Under the pieces are notes generated by a model. That model was not told the DNA's origin. It made no database searches and worked only from the letters and a program-made list of their open reading frames with translations. A stretch of DNA of 64,000 nucleotides from Hyphomicrobiales bacterium (GTDB lineage: Bacteria > Pseudomonadota > Alphaproteobacteria > Rhizobiales > Beijerinckiaceae): the NCBI GenBank assembly GCA_930633525.1, contig CAKNFP010000001.1:4525501-4589500 (forward strand), written 5' to 3'. This document shows, piece after piece, positions 32,702 through 41,882 of this stretch. Position 1 is the first letter of the stretch, and each line of letters begins with the position of its first letter. The translations under genes were made by a program, and so were the position numbers.

Positions 32702-32845
32702 TTGCCGCAAATCCACTTGCAAAGCTGACGTTCCTGGCGAAAAACGCCAGTGAAGGGGTCGGCGGTCCGGCGATGCTGCGGCCGGACAGTGCATTCAGCC
32801 AGGCTCACGACGTGATCCTGGCAGCGTGATCTTGGGAGATACGAT

Positions 32846-33640
32846 ATGTCTGAACCAGACCGCCACCTACCACCCGCCGGAGATGCCGGCGCGCAAACCG
32901 CCATGAAGGCAGCCGCCGCAAGCGCCACCTCTTTCGACCAGATCGGCGCGGCCAAGACGCTGCTGCGGAGCACGCGTTATGGCGCGCTCGGCTCGCTCGA
33001 CGCCGAGAACGCGCCCTATACGTCGCTCGTCAATGTCGCGACGGATGTCGATGGTGCGCCCGTCATCCTGATTTCGCGGCTCGCCCTGCACACCAAGAAC
33101 ATCCTCCGCGATTCTCGCGTTTCGCTGATGCTGTCGCATGTGGGTGGTGGTGATCCTTCCGCTCATCCGCGCATCAGCATCAAGGGGCGGGCGTCACTCA
33201 CCACGGATGACAACGCGCGCCGTCGCTTCCTGGCGCGGCATCCAGCGTCCGCCGGCTACTCCACCTTTGCGGATTTCGGCTTTTACCGCATCGAGCCCGA
33301 AAGCGCCCATCTCGTCGCTGGCTTCGGGCGCATCTACAGCCTGAAGGCCGCGGAGTTCATGACGGATCTCACCGGTGCCGGGGCCATCGTCGCGGGCGAG
33401 GCAGGGGCCGTCGCTCACATGAACGAGGACCATGCGGATGCGCTGGAACTCTATGCGGTGAAGCTTCTGGGCCAGGAGCCCGGCGCGTGGCAGGCCACGG
33501 GCATCGATCCCGACGGTCTCGACATGATGCTCGGAGACACGACCGCGCGCCTGCCTTTCCCGAAACCGGCGGAAGGCACGGGCCTCTCCCTGCGCGGCGT
33601 CCTGAAGGACCTGGCGCAGGAAGCCCGCCGGGTCGCCTGA
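32846..33640 (+). CDS. HugZ-family haem oxygenase-like protein
   Basis: A 264-residue paralogue of the preceding gene with the same two domains: split barrel (TLLRSTRYGALGSLDAENAPY, LISRLALHTKNILRDSRVSL) and DUF2470 (AHMNEDHADALELYAVKLLG, GIDPDGLDMM). This copy keeps the canonical MNEDHAD motif and is the better candidate for an active HugZ. A long hairpin follows its stop codon. Confidence 0.87.
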   Translation: MSEPDRHLPPAGDAGAQTAMKAAAASATSFDQIGAAKTLLRSTRYGALGSLDAENAPYTSLVNVATDVDGAPVILISRLALHTKNILRDSRVSLMLSHVGGGDPSAHPRISIKGRASLTTDDNARRRFLARHPASAGYSTFADFGFYRIEPESAHLVAGFGRIYSLKAAEFMTDLTGAGAIVAGEAGAVAHMNEDHADALELYAVKLLGQEPGAWQATGIDPDGLDMMLGDTTARLPFPKPAEGTGLSLRGVLKDLAQEARRVA

Positions 33641-33658
33641 TCCATGAACCCATATCCA

Positions 33659-33691
33659 AGCGCCCGTCCTGATCAGATCAGGGCGGGCGCT
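33659..33691 (+). terminator. Hairpin after the second HugZ-like gene
   Basis: A 15-bp inverted repeat (33659-33673 with 33677-33691, one G-U pair, loop CAG) lies 18 bp past the stop codon. There is no clear T run, so termination strength is uncertain. Confidence 0.6.
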
Positions 33692-33823
33692 GTCTATCTG
33701 TCGTCCGCTTGGCTTTTAGTCTAACGTCCGAGTGTACGTCGTCCTGGCGAGAGGGTTTCTGGGGGGGCTCTCGTCACCATTGTGAGAGGCATGGCAAAAA
33801 CGCGCATGGCAAGGGAGACAAAC

Positions 33824-34343
33824 GTGGCGAACGCCGGACTGTTCAACGAAGCACATGGCGCCGAAACATTCGGCTTCCGGAAGCTCCAGGCAGTGAACTG
33901 GAATTTTCAGGCACCGCGCCTCTATGAGGAATCTTTGAAGCGCGGTGAGGCGAAGATCGCCGCCGGCGGCGCTTTGACCGCCGACACAGGCGTCCATACC
34001 GGGCGCAGCCCGAAGGATAAGTTCGTCGTCAAGGACGAGGTCACCACCGACGTCGTCTGGTGGGACAACAACGGCGCGATAACCCCCGCGCAGTTTGATG
34101 TGCTCCTTGAGGATTTCCTCAAGCATGCCGAAGGCAAGGAGCTTTTCGCCCAGGATCTCTTCGGCGGCGCTGATCCGGCCTATCGGGTCAAGACGCGCGT
34201 CTTCACCGAATATGCGTGGCACTCCCTCTTTATCCGCAACCTCCTGGTGCGGCCGGAGCTCGGCGAGCTGCGTAATTTCGTGCCGGAACTCACCATCGTC
34301 GACCTGCCTTCGTTCAAGGCCGATCCCGCGCGCCACGGCGTCA
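33824..34343 (+). pseudogene. pckA: pckA 5' fragment, ATP-dependent PEP carboxykinase, interrupted by an IS
   Basis: The first 173 codons of an ATP-type PEP carboxykinase, from VANAGLFNEAHGAETFGF through GVHTGRSPKDKFVVKDE to LPSFKADPARHGV. The GTG start at 33824 follows AAGGGAG at a good distance. The frame then runs into the IS at 34344 and stops at 34435 after about 30 foreign residues. The nucleotide-binding part is missing: it lies at 49515-50608 on the other strand. Joining both pieces with one copy of the TCA duplication gives 1611 nt, 536 residues, the usual family length, with the junction reading [14 protein letters not shown]. No intact pckA is present in the window. Confidence 0.95.
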
Positions 34344-35202
34344 GAGGGCGTTTGGAAATTAAGGATTGCGGTGTTCCTTGCCGTCCGTTGAACGGAGGCA
34401 AGGGATGGGCGGTAGCCAGTACGTATCGAACGTGACGGATGAACAATGGTCGATTGTTGAGCCGCTACTGCCGAAAGCGAGCCGGCGCGGCCGACGACGA
34501 CGGATCAGTCTTCGTGCCGTCCTGGACGCGATCTTCTATCTGCTGCGTACCGGCTGCCAATGGCGCCAACTGCCGAGAGATTTCCCTGCCTGGAACACGG
34601 TCTACTGGTACTTTCGGTCATGGCAGCGAACCGGCATCTGGGTTTGTCTGCAACGTGAACTCTACCGGCTTACCCGACTTCGGGCCGGTCGCGCGGAATG
34701 TCCGACCGTCGTGATCATGGATGGACAGTCGGTCAAGACCACCGAGGTCGGCGGAACCCGCGGTTTTGACGCCTTCAAGCGGGTGAAGGGCAGAAAGCGT
34801 CACATTCTGGTCGACACGCTCGGCCTGCCGATCGCCAACCGCGTCGAAGCTGCCGATGTTTCGGATCGGCGCGCCGGTGCCTTGCTGACAAACGGATTGC
34901 GCGCGCTCTTTCCGGCGATCACCACCATCATCGCCGACGCGGGTCATGAGAGCAAGAAACTCTCCCGCGCGCTGGCAGAACAGCAAGGTTGGCGGCTGCA
35001 GATCGTCAAGCGTCGTCAGCGCGCCTTCAAGATCACGGGCTTGACTTGGATCGTCGAGCGCAGCTTCGCCTGGCTCGGTCGCAATCGTCGGCTTAGCAAG
35101 GACTATGAGTACCGTGTACAGACGTCAGAGACGATGATCGACATCGCAGCAGCCCGCCTCATGCTCAACCGGCTCGCTCAAGGTTAATTTCCAAACGCCC
35201 TC
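34344..35202 (+). mobile_element. IS5-family insertion sequence, copy 1 (859 bp)
   Basis: An 859-bp element with perfect 19-bp terminal inverted repeats starting GAGGGCGTTTGG. Flanks are TCA on the left (34341-34343) and TTA on the right (35203-35205), which do not match each other. They match instead the flanks of copy 2, as expected after inversion. Size, single transposase frame, GAG ends and TNA target fit the IS1031/IS427 part of the IS5 family. Confidence 0.95.
34405..35187 (+). CDS. IS5-family transposase (copy 1)
   Basis: 260 residues from the ATG at 34405, which follows GGAGGCAAGGG; the frame is open 13 codons further up. The N-terminal DUF4096-type region ([15 protein letters not shown]) precedes a DDE catalytic domain with Asp106 (VVIMDGQSV), Asp178 (IIADAGHES) and Glu218 ([15 protein letters not shown]). 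It is one uninterrupted frame, apparently functional, and its protein is identical to that of copy 2. Confidence 0.95.
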   Translation: MGGSQYVSNVTDEQWSIVEPLLPKASRRGRRRRISLRAVLDAIFYLLRTGCQWRQLPRDFPAWNTVYWYFRSWQRTGIWVCLQRELYRLTRLRAGRAECPTVVIMDGQSVKTTEVGGTRGFDAFKRVKGRKRHILVDTLGLPIANRVEAADVSDRRAGALLTNGLRALFPAITTIIADAGHESKKLSRALAEQQGWRLQIVKRRQRAFKITGLTWIVERSFAWLGRNRRLSKDYEYRVQTSETMIDIAAARLMLNRLAQG

Positions 35203-36263
35203 TTAAGGCATCCGCGTTAGTGCCTGTCTCCGTCGGTGCGGCGACGATCTCGCCCGTTCTTGCCCAGACATCGACACCGCTGGAAGCCATGACCACGCAG
35301 GTCAGCGACAGTCTGTTCTCTTCCGATGGTCTCGCCGTCCCGGTTCCCGACAAGCCGGTGCCCTCGCGATTCGCCACCGGGCTCGACCGCACGCTGGTGC
35401 TCGGCGGCGGCGGTGAATACTACGTCGCGTGGTATTGTGGTTTCTTTCACGGCCTGCTTGAACTCGGCGTCGATCCGGCCGCCCTCGCCGAGATGGTGGT
35501 GGGTACCTCAGCCGGTGCCTATGCCGGCTCTTCGCTCACGTCCGGGCATTTCCTGCGGATGCGCAGCGAGATCGAGTTCTTCGGGCAGTTTCCGAGCCTG
35601 TTCGCCAAGCTCGCGCCGCTCTCTGCCCCCAATGCCAGCCAGAAGCGCGCGCAGGAGATCAACTTCAAGGTCACCAGTGGTGATGCCGCTTCGATCAGCG
35701 CCATCGGCCATGCGGCGCTGGCGGCGGACAACCACGTCAATGGGGGGGCTGTCGAGCGACTCGCGTGGCTTCTGACGGGAGACAGCCGCACCGACTGGCC
35801 GGTCGCCAAGATGTTCACCACCGCCAATGATTGCTACACCGGCGAACGTCTGGTGGTGCATCAGGACGTGGCCCGCAAGAATGGCATTCCGCTCGCCCAT
35901 GCCGCCGCCGCCAGCTCCTCGCTGCCTGGCGTTATGGGACCGACGCTACTGGGGCAGCGCTATTGCATGGATGGAGGCATCTCCAAGACCTGGGCGCACA
36001 CCGATCTGGTTGCCGGCTCGAAGCGCGCGCTCATCATCACCCTGACCAATGGCTATGAGGGCAGCCTGCTCACCGGCATTCCTCACGATATCCATAAGGA
36101 AATAGCGACACTGGAGGCGACCGGCACCAAAGCGATGCTGATCATCGCCGGCACGCCACCGGGCGTGAACCTGCTCGATCCCGGTCAGATCGCTCCCGCG
36201 ATCAAGGCAGGTTATGAGCGCGCCAAGATCGAGGCGCCGAAGATCAAGGACTTCTGGGCCTAG
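35203..36263 (+). pseudogene. Patatin-like phospholipase, 5' end removed by the IS
   Basis: The body of a patatin-like serine hydrolase: glycine-rich oxyanion loop LVLGGGGEYYVAWYCGFFHG, nucleophile motif GTSAGAY and catalytic-Asp motif CMDGGISKTW. The native start is gone. The first seven codons (MKRRNFL) are now at 51468-51489 on the minus strand; joined through one TAA/TTA duplication they give 1080 nt, 359 residues, with the Tat-type N-terminus MKRRNFLKASALVPVSVG. A shorter protein could start at GTG 35220 or ATG 35289, but it would lack the twin-arginine export signal. Confidence 0.88.
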
Positions 36264-36422
36264 CCGCGGTTATTTCGGATTTTTGCGTTCCTCTGACGCG
36301 CTTCGATCCTGAATTCTGTAGGCGAGCGGATGGCTTGTCGATCGCTGGCAATGGCAAAATACGCCATGGCACCCCCCGCAATGCCCATGCCGGGTGCCTC
36401 TCGACCGGTTGCGACGCGCGCG

Positions 36423-37628
36423 TCAACGCACCATGAAGCCGATGGCCACCGCGTTGGCGATGTCGATGAAGAAGGCTGAGACGAGCGGCAGGATGATGAA
36501 GGCGATGGGGGCGGCGCCATGCACCTTCGTGACCGCGGTCATATTGGCGATGGCGGTGGGTGTCGCGCCGAGGGAAATACCGCTGAATCCAGCCGAAATC
36601 ACAGCCGCGTCGTAGTCACGACCCATGGCGGGGAATACCACGAGCAAGATATAGGCAACCGCCGCGACGGTCTGCACGCCAAGCACCACGAGCAGGGCCG
36701 GGCCGAGATCGCCCAGTGTCCATAGCTGCATGCTCATCAGCGACATGGCGAGGAACACGCTCAGCGACAGGTCGGAGACGAGCGACAGGGCCCTTGTCCG
36801 TGTGGGCCAGAGCAGGCCCCGGAAGACGAAAGGGATGGTGTTCGTCATCACGATGGCGACCATCAGGCAGGCGACGAACAGCGGAAGATTGATGCCGAAG
36901 TCGTCGACCAATTCATCCACTGTGAAGCCGATCAGAATGGCGATGTTGAGCACCAGGATCGTCCGCAGCAGGCTCACCGCGCTGACATCATTCCGCGCGC
37001 GCCCGTCCGGATCTTCCGGCAGGCCGACGATAGGGGCCTTCTCAACGGGACCGCTCAAGCCATAGCGCGCGATCAGCAGGCGTGCGACAGGGCCGCCGAC
37101 CAGGCTCGCGATGACGAGGCCGAGCGTGGCGCTGGCAATGCCGACCTCCAGCGCCTGGGGAATCCCGAAACGCTGCGCGATGATCGGCGCCCAGGCGATC
37201 GTCGTGCCATGGCCGCCGATCAGGGAGGCCGAACCGAGGAACGCCGCGAGCCCCTCCGGCAGGCCAAGCAAGGTGACGCTGCCTGCCGCGATGAGGTTCT
37301 GCAGGACGAGGAAAAGGATGGTGATCGCCAGCAGGATGACCAACCGCCGCCCGCCCGCCATGAGGTCCGACAGGCGGGCGTTGAGCCCAATCCCCGTGAA
37401 GAAATAGAGGAGCAGCATGTCGCGCGCCTCCAGATCGAAGGCAATCGTGGTGTCAAACAGGCGGTAGGCCGCAAGCGTCGCCACCGCGGCGATAAGGCCG
37501 CCGGTGACCGCCTCGGGAATATTCCAGCGGCGCAGCGGCGCTATCACCCGGTTGAGCCCCGCTCCGGTGAAGTACACCAGGATGGCAATGGTGAAGGACA
37601 GTAGCCCCGGAACGGCGATCGTTGTCAT
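36423..37628 (-). CDS. gltS: Sodium/glutamate symporter
   Basis: About 401 residues and ten or more membrane segments. The GltS signatures are LGSASLIGGHGTTIAWAP in the first half and ISAGFSGISLGATPTAIANM in the second, the two re-entrant glycine-rich loops of this family. It imports glutamate with Na+. A GTG- or ATG-led extension to 37664 is possible; the ATG at 37628 (MTTIAVPGLLSF) starts just before the first membrane segment. Confidence 0.92.
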   Translation of the reverse strand: MTTIAVPGLLSFTIAILVYFTGAGLNRVIAPLRRWNIPEAVTGGLIAAVATLAAYRLFDTTIAFDLEARDMLLLYFFTGIGLNARLSDLMAGGRRLVILLAITILFLVLQNLIAAGSVTLLGLPEGLAAFLGSASLIGGHGTTIAWAPIIAQRFGIPQALEVGIASATLGLVIASLVGGPVARLLIARYGLSGPVEKAPIVGLPEDPDGRARNDVSAVSLLRTILVLNIAILIGFTVDELVDDFGINLPLFVACLMVAIVMTNTIPFVFRGLLWPTRTRALSLVSDLSLSVFLAMSLMSMQLWTLGDLGPALLVVLGVQTVAAVAYILLVVFPAMGRDYDAAVISAGFSGISLGATPTAIANMTAVTKVHGAAPIAFIILPLVSAFFIDIANAVAIGFMVR

Positions 37629-37827
37629 GCCCGCTCTTAGAGCAAAGGACACGATGCCAGACAACCGTTGCTTGCGACTTCATTTACCCGTCGCCCTAGG
37701 GACGGGGCGAGGGCGTCAAAATGACCCGATCCGTGGACAAAGATCGATGGCTACGACAAGCGACGGGGCGGCGCCGGGAAGCGCCACCCTGCGGATGTCG
37801 CATTCGAACGGCAAACCCAGGCGCATC

Positions 37828-38247
37828 TCAGAGACTGGCCACCGCCAAAGCCTGAGTTTCGGCATTGGGGTCAATGCCCATAACACGCATATCCTCTATC
37901 TGAACGTCAGGTCCGCGAAAGCTTGAGTCATACTCAGTCAACCCTGCCCAGCTGACATCCCGCACGCTGCGGCTCCCGTTTGCCGATTGCTCGTCGGAGG
38001 GCGGAACGTAGAACGGCGTGAATTGCTTGAAGCCGGAACTCGACCAAGCCTCGTTGATCTTGTGCTGATCACTCAACCAGACCTGCCGGGGACTGTCGTC
38101 GGTTCCAACCCAGTATTTTTTTGTCGTCCGGTCCTGGTAGAGATTGTAGCCGTCGTCACCATGCCTTATTTCTTTGTATCGCAAGTCCCTTAAAACTGCA
38201 CTACCTCTTATAGCTGCCACTTCAGCTTTCTCGATAACGTTAGACAT
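37828..38247 (-). CDS. Hypothetical protein, 139 residues
   Basis: A soluble, charged protein with no signal peptide and no domain I recognise. Aromatic and Asp-rich stretches (GDDGYNLYQDRTTKKYWVG; QVWLSDQHKINEAW) make it look like a real protein rather than a shadow frame. CGGAG lies 8 bp ahead of the ATG. It starts a locally AT-richer patch (37.8-38.7 kb), suggesting acquired DNA. Confidence 0.55.
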   Translation of the reverse strand: MSNVIEKAEVAAIRGSAVLRDLRYKEIRHGDDGYNLYQDRTTKKYWVGTDDSPRQVWLSDQHKINEAWSSSGFKQFTPFYVPPSDEQSANGSRSVRDVSWAGLTEYDSSFRGPDVQIEDMRVMGIDPNAETQALAVASL

Positions 38248-38712
38248 AGATGAACTCCGCTATATTTCAAAATCAATCGACGCGATTTACTAGATCCATC
38301 GCCAATCGATAATTTTTTCCGAGGGCCATACCTCATCGAGGCCAATATTCTTCCGCCTCAATTACCCAATATATCGATGGATAGCTTTTAGCGATGCGAA
38401 TAGCGCAGATGCGGCCGCATTGCAGGCTTTCATTGAATAAAACAATAGCAAAAAAACGCCATGAAGCTCTAAAATGTAATATTCGTTGAATATTACGATC
38501 GACTACCAAGCCCGCGGACCGAAATGATCACGATGGTGAGATATTTCTGGAATATTCAGTATCAGGTCGATTCTACGCATGGCGTATCTGGAGTGACACC
38601 CCACGGAATAGACATCCGACGGTCAGGGAATGATCATTGGATCGACAGATTGATCCCACATTGTGGAGATATCAACAGAATCCATCTGAAACGTCCCACG
38701 GAGGAATAATCG
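38248..38712. other. AT-rich intergenic region with a perfect palindrome
   Basis: 465 bp without a convincing gene and clearly richer in A+T than the core genome. GTAATATTC/GAATATTAC at 38476-38496 is a perfect 9-bp inverted repeat around a GTT centre, fitting a dimeric regulator site or small hairpin. The ribosome site CGGAGGAATAATCG of the next gene is at its right end. Confidence 0.5.
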
Positions 38713-39087
38713 ATGCGTCTCATCATGGCCCTTGCGGCAGGCACCGCCCTCGCGCTCTCCCCCGTCGCCTACGCCCAAGCACCCTCCACTCAACAGCCCG
38801 CCACACAGCCGCCGGCCACCTCGCAAAAAGCTCCCCAGGAGGCGCCGCCGATACGCAGCGTCCGCGTCCTCGACATCGAGGAACTGCCCGAGGCCACACG
38901 CGCCGAAGTCAACACTGTCGCCGCCCAACGGAGCCCCACCGAACTCCAGCAGCTACGTGAGTCGATCGAGGCCACGCCCGCGATCAAATCTGCGTTGACA
39001 TCCAAGGGGCGCACGTCGGCCGAGGTCATCGTTGCCAGCTTGAGCAACGATGGCACGCTGACGCTGGTGACGAAAAAGACAAGCTAG
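38713..39087 (+). CDS. Hypothetical exported protein, 124 residues
   Basis: An N-terminal signal peptide (RLIMALAAGTALALSPVAYA, cleavage about residue 21) precedes a Pro/Gln/Thr-rich linker and a small domain (VRVLDIEELPEATRAEV; AIKSALTSKGRTSAEVI). A strong GGAGGA ribosome site precedes the ATG. It looks periplasmic. No function is recognisable; relatives of this form are common hypothetical proteins in Rhizobiales. Confidence 0.7.
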   Translation: MRLIMALAAGTALALSPVAYAQAPSTQQPATQPPATSQKAPQEAPPIRSVRVLDIEELPEATRAEVNTVAAQRSPTELQQLRESIEATPAIKSALTSKGRTSAEVIVASLSNDGTLTLVTKKTS

Positions 39088-39100
39088 GGCGGCTCAGGCT

Positions 39101-39994
39101 CTAGAATCGTTTCGTCGAAAGCACATCGAAGGTCTTGCTGATCGTTGCCAAAGCGTTGTCATAGTCAGCAAGCGACAGGCAGGCGATGAGCGCGTCGATG
39201 ACGGCGAGCTGCGCGATCCGGCTCGTCATCGCTTCCGTACGGAACTGCGTCTCGCGCGCCATGGTGTGCAGCACGATATCGGCGTGAGCCAGCAGCGGCG
39301 ACTTGCCGAAATTGGTGATGCAGATCGTCGTCGCGCCGGCTTCGCGCGCGAGTTTCGTCGCCGTGACGGTCTCGTGGGTCGAGCCGGAATGGGAGATGGT
39401 AATCGTTGCGACATCCGGCCCGGTCAGAGACGCGCTGATCGCCTGCACATGCGAATCGACCACGACCTTGGACTCGACGCCGATGCGCAAGAGCCTATAG
39501 TTGGCATCCTCGGCGATCGGCGCCGCGCTGCCGATGCCGTAGAGCTCGACCCGGCGGGCTTTGCGGATCGCGGTGACCGCCGCTTCCATCGCCCCCGTAT
39601 CGAGCACCTTCATCGTGTCGTGCAGGGCCTGCAGATCGCTGCGAAAGATCTTCTCGATCACCGTGCCGGTCGCATCCGTCTGCGACAGATCCTCGTGGAT
39701 GAACTGGACGGGCTGCACGAGGTCGCGTGCCAGGGCGATCTTTACCTGCTGAAATCCACGCGCGCCCAAGTGCTGGCACAGCGAAATAACGCTGCCTTCG
39801 CTGGCGCCGGCACGCTCGGCCACCTCGGTGACCGACATATGGACGACCTCGGCCGCATGGGCGAGGAAGACATCGGCGATACGCGCCGCGGTCGGCGGCA
39901 GGCTTGCCCGTAGGGCCGTCAGGCGCTCAAGAACGCCGTCGAGTCCGACGGCCGCAGGCCCTCGCGATTTCTCACCGATCTCAGTTCCGGTCAC
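39101..39994 (-). CDS. RpiR/MurR-family transcriptional regulator with SIS domain
   Basis: 297 residues: an N-terminal RpiR-type HTH (ARIADVFLAHAAEVVHMSVTEVAERAGASEGSVISLCQHLG) and a C-terminal SIS domain (VELYGIGSAAPIAEDANYRL, TISHSGSTHETVTATKLA), which usually binds a phosphosugar. It lies beside a HAD phosphatase and a transporter operon and is the likely local regulator. The inferred ligand is a phosphorylated compound. Confidence 0.9.
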   Translation of the reverse strand: MTGTEIGEKSRGPAAVGLDGVLERLTALRASLPPTAARIADVFLAHAAEVVHMSVTEVAERAGASEGSVISLCQHLGARGFQQVKIALARDLVQPVQFIHEDLSQTDATGTVIEKIFRSDLQALHDTMKVLDTGAMEAAVTAIRKARRVELYGIGSAAPIAEDANYRLLRIGVESKVVVDSHVQAISASLTGPDVATITISHSGSTHETVTATKLAREAGATTICITNFGKSPLLAHADIVLHTMARETQFRTEAMTSRIAQLAVIDALIACLSLADYDNALATISKTFDVLSTKRF

Positions 39995-40012
39995 GTCGGC
40001 GCCTCTCTCGAT

Positions 40013-40789
40013 TCATTGCACGCTTGCAGACATGGCGACCCGGTCTTCCGTACGGAGCCACGTCTCTTCCCGAGCCGCGCCAGGGAAAAGCCCGTCGGTC
40101 ATCTCGACATAACGGAGGCCGGCGCGGCGTGCTCCTTCCCCATCCGTCGCGGGATTGTCGCCCACCATGGCCACCGCATGGCGTGGCAGACCGAGGAGGG
40201 CGAGCCCGGCATCGAAGAGCGCCGTCTGCGGCTTGCCGACGAGTCGATAGGAAACCGGTCCCGTACAGGCCAGCAAGGCGGCGAGCAGTGCGCCCGTCTC
40301 GGGAACGACGCGGCCGTCCGCGCCGGGATGGACGAGATCGGGATTGGCGACGACGAGCTTGGCGCCGGCCCGCACCGCATTGGCCGCGATCGCCAACCGC
40401 TCATAAGTGAATAGACGGTCGCGCCCGAGAAAGACGAAATCCGGCCACTCCTGCACGGGTACGAGGCCACGGGCGCGCGCGTAGCGCATCAGGCCGCGGC
40501 TCGCCAGCATGAGCACCCGTGCGCCGGGCCGCTCGGCCGCTATACCGTCGATCGCCCACGCTCCCGCGAGGACGATGCGATCAGCGGGCACGTTCAGCCC
40601 CAAGCGCTTCAGGCTGCGAGACAGCTCCAGCGGCGTGTGCTCGGCATCGTTCGAAACGATGACGTAGCGATCGGCGAAAGCGTCCAGAAAATCCCCGGCG
40701 CCTGGCAGCGCCAGCCCGCCACGCACCAGCGTACCATCAAGATCGACGAGCCAGCCGCGAATATCATCCAATGCGCGCAATGCATGCAT
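40013..40789 (-). CDS. HAD-superfamily phosphatase, NagD-like (class IIA)
   Basis: About 258 residues. HAD motif I is WLVDLDGTLVRGG, motif II is VIVSNDAEHTPLEL, and the late motifs are YRLVGKPQTALFDAG and VAMVGDNPATDGEGA. NagD-type enzymes dephosphorylate small sugar or glycerol phosphates. An in-frame ATG at 40813 is an alternative start. Divergent from the ABC permease genes and next to the RpiR regulator, it probably serves the same pathway. Confidence 0.86.
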   Translation of the reverse strand: MHALRALDDIRGWLVDLDGTLVRGGLALPGAGDFLDAFADRYVIVSNDAEHTPLELSRSLKRLGLNVPADRIVLAGAWAIDGIAAERPGARVLMLASRGLMRYARARGLVPVQEWPDFVFLGRDRLFTYERLAIAANAVRAGAKLVVANPDLVHPGADGRVVPETGALLAALLACTGPVSYRLVGKPQTALFDAGLALLGLPRHAVAMVGDNPATDGEGARRAGLRYVEMTDGLFPGAAREETWLRTEDRVAMSASVQ

Positions 40790-40953
40790 CCCAACTTCGA
40801 GCAGGGATTGCATGGACTAATATTATCTCAGTGTCAAACACCTCATCGACTGAGCTATGTTCATTATCCTGTCATGGAAGGCTGCAAGAACGAGGCGGTC
40901 GCCATCGGCAGAAGCCGCATGCGACGTGCTCCCGACTGGAGATGGAGGGCGTG

Positions 40954-41877
40954 ATGTTCGCATTCCTGGGCGGCCGCCTCATTCGCATGGCGATCACGCT
41001 CTGGGCGATCGTTACGGCCGTGTTCCTGGCAACACGGCTGACCGGCAACCCGATCGACTTTTTGATGCCGGAAGGCCTCGACGCGGTGTCCCGCGGCGAG
41101 ATGATCGCCTATTGGGGCCTCGATCGCCCGGTGATCGAGCAATACGCACTCTTCTGGAAATCGCTTGTCTCGGGCGACTTCGGACTTGGGCTGATGGAAC
41201 GCCGGCCGGTCTCGATCATCTTCGGCGAACGGCTCTGGCAGAGCGCGTCGCTCCTGGTCGCGACGCTCGTGCTCACCATCGCGGTCGGGGTTCCCCTCGG
41301 CATCCTGGCGGCGCTCTGGCGCGGCCAGGCGCGCGGGCAGAGCGTGCTCTTCATCGCCTTCCTGGGCTATGCGATCCCGAACTTCGTGCTCGCGATCCTG
41401 TTGCTCCTCATCTTTTCCTACACGCTGCACTGGTTGCCCAGCGCGGGCTCGGCCACCCTCTGGCATTATCTGATGCCGACGGTGGCTCTCGCGGCCTATT
41501 TCATCGCGGCGCTGACGCGCTACACCCGCAACGCCATGCTCGATGTCCTCTCCGAGGACTATATGCGCACCGCCCGTGCCAAGGGCCTCTCCGAACGCAT
41601 GGTCATTCTGCAGCACGGTCTGCGCAATGCGCTGATCCCGGTCATCACCGTGCTCGGCCTGCAGATCACCACGCTCGTGTCCGGGACCGTGGTGGTCGAG
41701 ACGGTCTTCGCCTGGAACGGCATAGGCGACCTGCTTGTCGGCGCGACGCTGCGGCGCGACTACCCCGTGTTGCAGTTCGGCGTCCTTGTCGTCGCAGGCA
41801 CCGTGATCCTGGTCAATTTCGCGATCGACCTCGCCTATGCGGCGGCTGATCCGCGCGTGCGCATCGCAGGAGCCTGA
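40954..41877 (+). CDS. Dipeptide/oligopeptide-type ABC permease (DppB-like)
   Basis: 307 residues and six membrane segments. The N-terminus FLGGRLIRMAITLWAIVTAVFLATRLTGNP and the EAA loop DYMRTARAKGLSERMVILQHGLRNALIP are the DppB/OppB signatures. The ATG at 40954 is 5 bp after GGAGGG. It forms an operon with the DppC-like permease 5 bp downstream and the binding protein further on. Confidence 0.92.
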   Translation: MFAFLGGRLIRMAITLWAIVTAVFLATRLTGNPIDFLMPEGLDAVSRGEMIAYWGLDRPVIEQYALFWKSLVSGDFGLGLMERRPVSIIFGERLWQSASLLVATLVLTIAVGVPLGILAALWRGQARGQSVLFIAFLGYAIPNFVLAILLLLIFSYTLHWLPSAGSATLWHYLMPTVALAAYFIAALTRYTRNAMLDVLSEDYMRTARAKGLSERMVILQHGLRNALIPVITVLGLQITTLVSGTVVVETVFAWNGIGDLLVGATLRRDYPVLQFGVLVVAGTVILVNFAIDLAYAAADPRVRIAGA

Positions 41878-41882
41878 ACACC

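Noticed and set aside
38524..38709. 61-codon frame before the exported protein
   Set aside because: Poor ribosome site and no similarity; it overlaps the likely promoter of the next gene.
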